Assembly (NCBI GenBank): GCA_023666705.1
Contig: JAMPBO010000008.1
Location: 30,865-94,864 of the forward strand
Reading direction: 5' to 3'
Source: Bacteroides sp.
GTDB lineage: Bacteria > Bacillota > Clostridia > Lachnospirales > Lachnospiraceae
DNA length: 64,000 nucleotides
This document shows, piece by piece, positions 7,042-14,481 of the stretch. The notes beneath the pieces were generated by a model that was not told the DNA's origin, made no database searches, and saw only the letters and a program-made list of their open reading frames with translations. A program made the translations under genes and the position numbers. Numbering within the stretch: the first letter of the stretch is position 1; every line of letters begins with the position of its first letter.

Positions 7042-8118
7042 TTAAATTGAGTAGTTAAAACTGTTACCATATGTCTGGGCAGCAGCCTTCTGAAGCAACT
7101 CATCATCATTTGCAAAGATACTATTCAGGATGCTGGAGTCAACCGTGTTTCCAAGCTTAAAGCTGCTGTCCTCCGCCTTAATTGCCTTAACAACCAAATC
7201 AGATAATTCATCTCTGAATTTCTTTATGGAAGCCTTAGCATCATCCTTCTTGTCACTGTCTACAGACTCAAGGAATTTATTCATTTTCTTTGTAAATGTA
7301 GATGAATCTGTCTTGTTATTGCCACCATACATATAGAAATCAAGCTGCACCTGCTCTAATATTGCCTTCTGCATATCAGCGGTAAGCTGGTATGTTGCCT
7401 TGCTGCTTGTAGCAGTGCTTGTGGAAGAGCTGCCAGATGCCTTCTTTGCATACGTTCCTTCGCCTGTATAGTTATCTGTTGCTTCCTTTGCACTTCTTGA
7501 TATTGAGCTTGCCCTGCCGGCAATCTTATCTGCATAGGAACCGGAGCCCTCAAACAATGTTTTAAGCTCTCCAATTGAAGCTTCACCAAGCTTATCTTCA
7601 TCTATCGTAAGCTTATTGTCTGAACCGATTTTAATTCCTACTCTATCAAGCAGCTTTGATACAGATGCCGTATCACCGATCATGGTTGTTGCAGTTCTTA
7701 ACACTGATTTTGTCTCAGCATTTCCTGCATCTTCAATCATGTCATTATATGCTTCAACATATTCCTTAATTGCACTGTTGATTGCAGCTCTGTCATAATC
7801 CTCTTTCTCAACAACCTCGCCTGTAGTCTCATCCTTTGACTTTATTGTCTTCTTCTGCCACAAGCTTCTGTCAGAAAGCTTATCTGCTGCTGCCTTGAGT
7901 GCATCGCCGCTTGACTTCATAGAAGTAAGGGAAAGCTTTGAATCAATCGCCTTCTCGCTTTTTTCGTCAGCAGCCTGCTGTGCATAATTTGCCTTGGCAA
8001 GCTTATAATATGTGCCATTTTGGATTGCAGCATAGTCACCTAAATCAATACCAAAATTTATTGTTGATGTAGTGGTGTTGCTGCTTCCTAAAAAGCTGTT
8101 GAAATCTATTCCTGCCAT
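7042..8118 (-). CDS. leaderless FliD-C-like protein
   Basis: 358 residues from the ATG at 8118, which has AGGAGG nine bases ahead; the longer frame to 8163 is ignored. It begins MAGIDFNSFLGSSN, has no signal peptide or membrane segment, and is rich in Ala, Lys, Ser and Asp. The central part INSAIKEYVEAYNDMIEDAG followed by LLDRVGIKIGSDNKLTIDEDKL matches the pattern of the flagellar cap protein C-terminal domain (IGIxxxxxGxLxxDxxKL). A low-complexity Ser/Thr stretch follows at about residues 230-250. True FliD is longer and sits with flagellar genes, so this is a relative of unknown role, perhaps exported by the flagellar apparatus. It is the last of three similar-style genes. Confidence 0.6.
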   Translation of the reverse strand: MAGIDFNSFLGSSNTTTSTINFGIDLGDYAAIQNGTYYKLAKANYAQQAADEKSEKAIDSKLSLTSMKSSGDALKAAADKLSDRSLWQKKTIKSKDETTGEVVEKEDYDRAAINSAIKEYVEAYNDMIEDAGNAETKSVLRTATTMIGDTASVSKLLDRVGIKIGSDNKLTIDEDKLGEASIGELKTLFEGSGSYADKIAGRASSISRSAKEATDNYTGEGTYAKKASGSSSTSTATSSKATYQLTADMQKAILEQVQLDFYMYGGNNKTDSSTFTKKMNKFLESVDSDKKDDAKASIKKFRDELSDLVVKAIKAEDSSFKLGNTVDSSILNSIFANDDELLQKAAAQTYGNSFNYSI

Positions 8119-8188
8119 TTTTATTCCTCCTTTTTTACTCTCGTTTACAACATATGCAAACAAATGTCAGGTTTCATAAAGAATACCT

Positions 8189-8845
8189 TTACTCATCCTT
8201 CTGTTTTTTAGATGCATAATAATCCTCAAAAAGCTTATTTGCTGCATCTAATGTAGAATTGCTTATGTCCGGAAGTGCCCTGCCCCATGACTTAGTGGCA
8301 AGCTTAAAGCCCTTTTGCATAGCCTTCTGCATTTCCTGCATCTTCTCCACATCATCACCTGCAAGAGCACTTGCAAAATCAAACAGTCTCTGGGAGGTCT
8401 GCTTTACGCCCCAATATCCATCCTCAGAAATGTCCTTCTGTGCCTGTGCCTTCGTTGCGGCATCTACAGTGTAGTTTCCGCTTGCAATAAACCTCCACAT
8501 AGCGTCGCCGCCCTCTGCGATGCCATATGCTTTTGCCTGCTTACCTATGGTGTTTTGCACAAGGTTTATAAGACTCTGCTGTCTTGCCTCCTGATCAGCC
8601 TTAAGCTGACTTACTAAATTAGCCCTGTCCTCAGCACTCATTTTATTTACGGAGTAAGTGGCCTTCTTTGCATTCTCGTCTGATTTGTCATATGTAGCAG
8701 CTACATTGTTACCTTTATTTTCCGAATTGGATAACTCCTCTACACTGCTGCTTCCACTTCCCTGTGAATTTGTGCTATACGGCTCGGCTGTTGCATAGTT
8801 GTATGCTGCCTGTGTTATCTGGCTGTCGCCTACTTGAATTGCCAT
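8189..8845 (-). CDS. conserved Lachnospiraceae protein ('hydrogenase-4 component G' type)
   Basis: 218 residues from the ATG at 8845 with AGGAGG upstream. It opens MAIQVGDSQITQAAYNYATA, then has a Ser/Asn-rich linker and a helical half with VSQLKADQEARQQSLINLVQ, GDAMWRFIASGNYTVD and ISEDGYWGVKQTSQRLFDF. Relatives in clostridia carry the label hydrogenase-4 component G, which has no visible basis: no metal motifs, no membrane segments. Like its neighbours it lacks a signal peptide. A sigma-A promoter with an internal palindrome lies upstream at 8914-8942. Function unknown. Its grouping with a FliD-C-like protein and a DUF6033 protein suggests a surface or motility role. Confidence 0.6.
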   Translation of the reverse strand: MAIQVGDSQITQAAYNYATAEPYSTNSQGSGSSSVEELSNSENKGNNVAATYDKSDENAKKATYSVNKMSAEDRANLVSQLKADQEARQQSLINLVQNTIGKQAKAYGIAEGGDAMWRFIASGNYTVDAATKAQAQKDISEDGYWGVKQTSQRLFDFASALAGDDVEKMQEMQKAMQKGFKLATKSWGRALPDISNSTLDAANKLFEDYYASKKQKDE

Positions 8846-8913
8846 ATTTCTCATCCTCCTTGATTGAAATTTATAATCGTCATACTGACCCAGCATGACA
8901 ATTTTACAAATAT

Positions 8914-8942
8914 ATATTAACACATTTATGTGCTAATACCAA
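8914..8942 (-). promoter_or_regulatory. sigma-A promoter with a palindromic operator in the spacer
   Basis: On the minus strand TTGGTA (8937-8942) and TAATAT (8914-8919) are separated by exactly 17 bp. The spacer and -10 contain the near-perfect palindrome TTAGCACATAAATGTGTTAA (8917-8936), positioned so that a bound repressor would block polymerase. The gene starting at 8845 is 69 bp downstream of the -10 box. Confidence 0.6.
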
Positions 8943-9011
8943 TAGAAAATAAGCAATTTTTTACATTTTTATTGTCCTGTTACGTCAATGAATATAATCC
9001 TGTTCTATTTT

Positions 9012-9878
9012 CTAGCCTCTGAAATCAAAATTTTGTCCTACCTGCTTTTCGCTTTCAGAAAGTATTGATTTATTATCATATGCATATGCAGAAACTTTGT
9101 CTATCAGTTCCTCCATTGAATTTGCTTGTATTACTACATAATCCTTATCATCAGACTCATTTGAAATCTCGTCTGCTTCCTTTTCCTCTGCTTTTTCCTT
9201 TGCATGCTTTTCCTCAAGCTTCTTTTCTTTTGCCTTTTCCTCAGCACGCTTCTTATCCTTTGCCTTTGCAGCCTTCTTTGTCGCCTGCTTCTTCTCAGCA
9301 GCCTTTTTATTTGCTTTTTCAACAGTTGCAAAGAATGTTGCCTTTCCATTTGAATCTACTGACATTCCAAAATTCTTTAAGCTTGCACCGCTGCTTGCAA
9401 GGCTGTTCTTTGCCTCCTGAAGCTTAAGCTGTGACATGGCAATAATTCCCTCATATTTCTTTCGGAAAGATTCATCATTTGCCATCATTTCAAGCTTTTC
9501 CTCATTAATCAGTACAACCTGCTTATTGGCATTGCCGTAAGCTGCCGTATTCGCCTGAACCTGTGATTTCATATCCTCACTGACAAGTATGAAATTCATG
9601 TTGCCAAATTTTGCTTTCAGCTTGCCATAATAATCCTTTGCCTTGTCAGAAAGCTCCACATCTCCTATCACCGTTCCGTACCCTGATTTTGTTGTCGGCA
9701 CCAGGGAGCTTTTTGTATCAATGGGATTAAACTCCGTTATTTTCACGCTATCTGACTTAGCTGCCTCTTTATCCGTATTTTTTGTGGAATTAGCCTTTTC
9801 ATTTTTTGTGCTGTTTGTTTTATTGTTCCATGCTCCGTTTGTCTGCTGATATGCAGATATGCCATAAAGACTTGACAT
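9012..9878 (-). CDS. DUF6033 family protein
   Basis: 288 residues from the ATG at 9878 (AGGGGA seven bases ahead). It starts MSSLYGISAYQQTNGAWNN with a Ser/Thr/Asn/Lys-rich N-terminus. The conserved core then reads VELSDKAKDYYGKLKAKFGN, MNFILVSEDMKSQ and VVLINEEKLEMMANDESF, followed by YEGIIAMSQLKL, which I recognise as DUF6033. Residues ~190-240 are a highly charged Lys/Glu/Ala coiled-coil or helix. There is no signal peptide. The role is unknown. It is transcribed ahead of, and possibly separately from, the two related leaderless genes. Confidence 0.65.
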   Translation of the reverse strand: MSSLYGISAYQQTNGAWNNKTNSTKNEKANSTKNTDKEAAKSDSVKITEFNPIDTKSSLVPTTKSGYGTVIGDVELSDKAKDYYGKLKAKFGNMNFILVSEDMKSQVQANTAAYGNANKQVVLINEEKLEMMANDESFRKKYEGIIAMSQLKLQEAKNSLASSGASLKNFGMSVDSNGKATFFATVEKANKKAAEKKQATKKAAKAKDKKRAEEKAKEKKLEEKHAKEKAEEKEADEISNESDDKDYVVIQANSMEELIDKVSAYAYDNKSILSESEKQVGQNFDFRG

Positions 9879-10031
9879 TTTCATTCCCCTTTCATTTTGA
9901 ATATAACCATGCCATGCACCAATTTGTGAAGCAAATCATAATATATCACTTTTTGCACGGTGAAGCCATAACAAACCTCTACAGTTACAGGAAAATGAGC
10001 CCACGACAAGGGCAAAAATATAACAGAATAC

Positions 10032-10051
10032 AGGTATAGCATTCTATACCT
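10032..10051. repeat. small inverted repeat in the 9885-10205 intergenic region
   Basis: AGGTATAG and CTATACCT face each other across a 4-base loop. There is no U-tract on either side, so an operator is more likely than a terminator. The 320-bp gap it lies in holds no gene I can support; it separates the EAL gene's stop from the DUF6033 gene's start and should carry that gene's promoter. Confidence 0.4.
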
Positions 10052-10205
10052 TAAACATATTTACTTCATCCTTGAAGTGTTTACAGTTCAAATCCCTTTG
10101 AAATATTATAAGTTATTATTTACATCGGTAAATCGACAGGAAATATTAACCGTATCACTGAAAATTTTTCTAATAAATTTCCTAATCCATATTATACCTG
10201 TATTT

Positions 10206-11852
10206 CTACTGCTTATCTGCATCCAACAGCCTTTCAAAGTCCTCCCGACAGACAGGCCGTGAATAATGGTAACCCTGCAGCAATGTGGCATTCAGCCCTC
10301 CTACGATATCTGCCACTTTACCATTTTCAACACCTTCTATAATGGAATTGTATCCTAATCGTCTGCACATTTCCATCAAGCTGTCAACAATCACATAATC
10401 CACATCATGCCCCGGCTGTGCAAGTTCCCTGATAAAAGAATGTTCCACTTTAATGTAATCTACAGGCAGCCATTTTAACATCTCCATCGAGGCATACGCT
10501 GTTCCAAAATCATCCAAGGCTATTTTAAAACCACGCTTCCGCAGTCTGCCAAACATTTCCGCAAGCTCCTCGGGTGCTTCTACCTGACAGCTTTCTGTCA
10601 GCTCTATAATAATATAGTTCGGATTTGCCCCATACTTTTCCACACATGCAACCGCTTTTTTCTCAAAATCATCGTCCAGAAACTGCTGATAGGATACATT
10701 AAAGCTAATTTGCAATTCCCCGTATATATCACGCCATGCCGCCTGCTGCCTGATTGCCTGCTCCATAACCCAGAACCCTACTTCGCAAATATCCCCGTAA
10801 TCCTCTAAAACCTTAATAAACTCCATCGGATAAGAGTCTTGAATCCGTTCTCCTTTCCATCGCAAAAGGCTTTCACATCCTGCAATCCTGCCTGTATCCG
10901 GATTAATAAACGGCTGATAAAATAACTCAAACCCTTTAAAACCATTGTTGATACACTGTTTTAAATCTTCCCGCAATATCAGTCCTCTCTCATGTTTTTT
11001 TGCAATCTCCTCCGAAAAAAATACTATGCTCCCTCTCTGGTTATTCTTTGCAAACTCCAAAGAGTGTTCCAACTTATTAATCAGAATTTCCCTCATATCC
11101 GCATCCTGCGGAAACAACACACCGCCTGCTGATATGGAGACGCCTACTTTCCGTCCATCCTCCAGCTTCAAAAGATCTGTTGCCTTACATATTTCCCCAT
11201 AAAAATCCGTCACTTCCTGTACATTGGACGAAACAGCAACAACCAAAAATTCATCACCGCTAAATCTCAGTGCTTTCCATTCAGGTTTACATAACTCGCT
11301 AATCACCCTCGCAACTTTAATTAAAATTTCATCACCAATATTATATCCATAGTTGCTTACCACTTTCCGAAATCCATCCATACCAATCAGCAATGCAATC
11401 CCTGATTGTGATGCGAAATCAAAATAATGCGTCTCGTATGTTGTCAGAAGTCCGGTCAGAGTATCATATTTGCTCTGTCCATCAATCCTTACCATAAGCC
11501 CTGCAAAAATAATCGGATTTCCATCTGCATCCCGAATTACACTGCCCTTACATTCTACCCATACATATCTTCCTGCCGCGTTCCTTGCCCGATATTGACA
11601 GTTATGTTGTTTCTTTGTGCCGGAAAACACGCCCTCAATATCGTCCATATAAATCTTCAAATCATTCGGATGTATATGATTTGCCCATACATTGGCAGCA
11701 TCTTCCAGATATTCCCCTGAAAGCCCAAAATAGTCCACGGCAGCCTTCGACCAGCGGGAAACGTCCGTCTTCATATCACATACATAAATATAAACATTAT
11801 CCGATGCCGACGCAAATGCCTCAAACAACTCATTATTGAAAACATCACTCAT
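10206..11852 (-). CDS. PAS-GGDEF-EAL protein, c-di-GMP phosphodiesterase/cyclase
   Basis: 548 residues from the ATG at 11852, set by GGAGGGG just upstream. An N-terminal PAS fold with its PAC tail (KQHNCQYRARNAAGRYVWVECKG, shown in parts: CQYRARN, YVWVECKGSV) covers about residues 10-130. The GGDEF domain (140-290) has RFSGDEFLVV, one residue off consensus. The EAL domain has CESLLRW in place of EAL, DDFGTAYASMEMLKW, YIKVEHSF and EGVENG, keeping most metal and catalytic residues. Both domains are slightly variant, so the net activity is uncertain; phosphodiesterase is more likely. The gene follows the FIST-GGDEF cyclase in the same direction, suggesting opposed control of the same c-di-GMP pool. 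Confidence 0.85.
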   Translation of the reverse strand: MSDVFNNELFEAFASASDNVYIYVCDMKTDVSRWSKAAVDYFGLSGEYLEDAANVWANHIHPNDLKIYMDDIEGVFSGTKKQHNCQYRARNAAGRYVWVECKGSVIRDADGNPIIFAGLMVRIDGQSKYDTLTGLLTTYETHYFDFASQSGIALLIGMDGFRKVVSNYGYNIGDEILIKVARVISELCKPEWKALRFSGDEFLVVAVSSNVQEVTDFYGEICKATDLLKLEDGRKVGVSISAGGVLFPQDADMREILINKLEHSLEFAKNNQRGSIVFFSEEIAKKHERGLILREDLKQCINNGFKGFELFYQPFINPDTGRIAGCESLLRWKGERIQDSYPMEFIKVLEDYGDICEVGFWVMEQAIRQQAAWRDIYGELQISFNVSYQQFLDDDFEKKAVACVEKYGANPNYIIIELTESCQVEAPEELAEMFGRLRKRGFKIALDDFGTAYASMEMLKWLPVDYIKVEHSFIRELAQPGHDVDYVIVDSLMEMCRRLGYNSIIEGVENGKVADIVGGLNATLLQGYHYSRPVCREDFERLLDADKQ

Positions 11853-11903
11853 GTTATCCCCTCCATACATTGAACATCATCCCATTACTTAGCAGGTCGT
11901 ACC

Positions 11904-11926
11904 TATAGGAAACGCAGTTTCCTATA
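11904..11926 (-). terminator. hairpin between the FIST-GGDEF and EAL genes
   Basis: TATAGGAAAC and GTTTCCTATA form a 10-bp stem around a 3-base loop just past the stop of the FIST-GGDEF gene. Only TTTT-poor sequence follows, so termination would be partial; it may also stabilise the upstream message. Confidence 0.45.
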
Positions 11927-11943
11927 AAACCTGACACAAATTC

Positions 11944-13719
11944 TTAGTCCAATCTTATAACCTGGTTTTTTCCGGCTGCCTTTGCCATATAAAGTGCCTT
12001 GTCCACTCTGCTGTAAAGCGTGTCGGCAGTTTCATTCTTTGCCTGCGTAACTCCAATACTGACGGTCTGGCTGCCCGCCGTTTCATAAGCTACAGCCGCA
12101 AAATTCAATCGTATTTTCTCCGCCAGAACTGCTGCGTCATCCGCATTACAGTCTGTCAGCAATATCATAAATTCCTCACCGCCCCAGCGTCCCATGGAAC
12201 AGGAATGAATCCCTGTCGTCGTATTTCTAAGAACGTCAGACAAAGCCTGAATTACATGGTCTCCTTCTTTATGTCCATATATATCGTTGACCTTTTTAAA
12301 GTTATCAATATCCAGCATAATCAGGGAAATATCATTGTCTGTCTCCCCATTACTGCGTTTGTCCAAAGCCCCACGAATCTTTCTCTCAATCTCCGCACGG
12401 TTATAGAGCCTCGTCAGCCCGTCCGTAACAGAGCTTAAAGCAAGCTTCATGTTTATTTCCTCCAGCTCGGCAGTGGATGCCTCAATAAAAGAAACAAAAC
12501 GTCTGATAATCGGTATCTTTTCGTTATTATCATTGTCAATCTGTGCCTTGGCAATATTCACCCGTTTTCCTGTCTCAGGTGCATCCCCCTCCCGCATGCC
12601 GACAAGTACAAGCGTCACATTGAAATTAAGCATATCACCCTTGATTCTCAAAAACTCACCGTGTGTATAAAATCCTGTTGTTGGTGCGACACTGTTGAAT
12701 ATTGCAGTCTCGTTACTGATATTCTCATCACCCCAAAACGCCCTTCTGGCAGCACAGGAAAAAGTCTGTATCACTTCAGGGCAAAAGTCCACAACCTTCT
12801 GTCCATCCTCCCTGATACTGGCAAGAATTGTCTCTGGATCTCCATAAGCCAGTCTGACAACCGCATCTTCCTGTACGTCAGAGGACATTACTAGTGAATC
12901 GTCATCGTTGACAGCAAGCGGACACCGCAAAATATCAACGTCACCGTGTTCCAGAAAAAGTGGGAATTCCAGCGTATTGGAGAAAAATCTGTCATTTCTG
13001 TTAATATTTAAAAATTTCCGGTATACATCCAATGCAGGTTTTCCATCCAGCTCATACAAAAGCTCCCGGTCTGCCTTCGTAACCCGAAATTTTCTTTTTA
13101 ATGGCTTCCACCCTGAAATAAAAGTGCTGTATGTATGAAAATCCGTTCCACCCAGCATCAAAAAAATGATGCCGTGCTCCAAAAAACCATTTCCTTTTGA
13201 AAATACGGCTGCCGTCTCATCATCCATATCAGGATTAAATGCACCACCGCCAAACACCTGAATGTCTTCCCGTAGGCTGCTCATCTCATTGCAGAATTCC
13301 ATCATGGACATATTCATAATTGTTGCATGCATTTCCACTGCCTGAATCCAAGGATTTTCATCACAGCATTTTTTCAGCATTTCCACGTCCTGCACCACAG
13401 TTTCTTCCGAAAAAGGAAACTGCATAATTTTTGCCTGTGTTGACTCATATTCAAAAATAGTGCATGTTAAAATAATTTTTGTATCCGTCAGCACCCCATC
13501 CATGATATTGGCATTCGTTGTACAACCCAAATACAATGCGTCCGGCATTTCTTCATCCAAACAATCGCAAACATGCTGAATCCGTTCGAGTTCCATATCC
13601 TCTGAATATATTCTGAATACGGTAGCATAAGCCGAATGGGACGTACACCATTCTTTGATTTCCTTTAGCTTTTCAAAAAATTCCTCATCATCTTTATAGC
13701 AAATTTGAAATTGTTTCAT
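11944..13719 (-). CDS. FIST sensor domain diguanylate cyclase
   Basis: 591 residues. The first ~390 form FIST_N and FIST_C sensor domains (LYLGCTTNANIMDGVL, VFGGGAFNPDMDDETAAVF, FISGWKPLKRKFRVTKA, AARRAFWGDE), believed to bind small ligands such as amino acids. A short helix (EASTAELEEINMKLALSSVTDG) leads into a canonical GGDEF domain: LTRLYNRAEIERKI, MLDIDNFKKVNDIYGHKEGD, and the intact active site MGRWGGEEFMILL. It should synthesise c-di-GMP in response to a cytoplasmic ligand. It is soluble, with no membrane segment. The neighbouring EAL gene downstream completes a make/break pair. Confidence 0.9.
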   Translation of the reverse strand: MKQFQICYKDDEEFFEKLKEIKEWCTSHSAYATVFRIYSEDMELERIQHVCDCLDEEMPDALYLGCTTNANIMDGVLTDTKIILTCTIFEYESTQAKIMQFPFSEETVVQDVEMLKKCCDENPWIQAVEMHATIMNMSMMEFCNEMSSLREDIQVFGGGAFNPDMDDETAAVFSKGNGFLEHGIIFLMLGGTDFHTYSTFISGWKPLKRKFRVTKADRELLYELDGKPALDVYRKFLNINRNDRFFSNTLEFPLFLEHGDVDILRCPLAVNDDDSLVMSSDVQEDAVVRLAYGDPETILASIREDGQKVVDFCPEVIQTFSCAARRAFWGDENISNETAIFNSVAPTTGFYTHGEFLRIKGDMLNFNVTLVLVGMREGDAPETGKRVNIAKAQIDNDNNEKIPIIRRFVSFIEASTAELEEINMKLALSSVTDGLTRLYNRAEIERKIRGALDKRSNGETDNDISLIMLDIDNFKKVNDIYGHKEGDHVIQALSDVLRNTTTGIHSCSMGRWGGEEFMILLTDCNADDAAVLAEKIRLNFAAVAYETAGSQTVSIGVTQAKNETADTLYSRVDKALYMAKAAGKNQVIRLD

Positions 13720-13999
13720 GCCATGTCTCTCCTTCTCACTATATAATTCGATTTCGTTACACCCTCATCCAAACATTGTCGAAAAACAATTGATTATATT
13801 ATATCTTATCTTTCATCATCCCGCAATCAATTTTATTTGTTACTTTCCCAAAGCTTTTCACAAAAAAATCACTTGTATTTCTTACACGCACGTAATACAA
13901 TGTCCTTGAAGCATTGTATTCTATTTTACATTGTGGCTTAGCCAGTCCTTGACTAATCTGTTATCAAATAAACTTCGATGCTTTATTTCACAAAAATAG

Positions 14000-14281
14000 G
14001 CAGCGGATGATTTTACAAGGAAACTGGAAACTGCGGTTAAGTCCGTGAGAAGGAATGAGAAGTGGAGGATTGATTATATGACGCTAGAAATGCATTATCG
14101 GGAAAAATATGAAGAAGGCGTAGAGGATGGTCGCAGTGAAGGTATTGCCCAGGCAATTTCAAATACAATTTCAATTTTGCGGCGGAATAACTTTTCGGAT
14201 GATAAAATTATTTCTGAACTTACAACTGCTTTCGGTATATCAACAGAAGAAGCTGAAAAAATCGTCCTAAACAAGGCATGA
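14000..14281 (+). pseudogene. C-terminal remnant of an Rpn/PD-(D/E)XK nuclease-family gene
   Basis: From just after a TAG at 13997 the frame reads ADDFTRKLETAVKSVRRNEKW then MTLEMHYREKYEEGVEDGR and a helical tail SEGIAQAISNTISILRRNN. This is the end of the recombination-promoting nuclease (putative transposase) family common in gut clostridia. The N-terminal nuclease core is missing, so it is inactive. It precedes a strong terminator. The 280 bp before it (13720-13999) hold no gene I can support. Confidence 0.72.
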
Positions 14282-14303
14282 TTGAAATAAAAAATCATTC
14301 AAA

Positions 14304-14348
14304 AATACGGTTGTGGTTACATACCCTAATTGTAACCACAACCGTATT
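14304..14348. terminator. strong bidirectional terminator
   Basis: AATACGGTTGTGGTTACA and its exact complement form an 18-bp stem with a 9-base loop, with T-rich sequence after it on the plus strand and TTTT-containing sequence on the minus strand. It closes the nuclease remnant on the plus strand and the antiporter operon on the minus strand. Confidence 0.88.
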
Positions 14349-14481
14349 TTATATGAATTTAATTTTTTAATGTTTCTTATTTATATTCACATCCTTACCT
14401 GCACCCTTGCTTTTTAGCTTCTTACAGCCATAGATGCCTGCGTTCCTATCTTATTTACCTTGCCTGGAATTGTAACGTGCA

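Noticed and set aside
8189..8845. The label hydrogenase-4 component G as a function
   Set aside because: No metal-binding motif, membrane helix or hydrogenase neighbour supports it; kept only as a family name.
9065..9427. Plus-strand 120-residue frame within the DUF6033 gene
   Set aside because: It is the complement of a Lys/Glu/Ala-rich coding stretch, has no ribosome binding site, and its Leu/Pro/Phe composition is that of an antisense frame.
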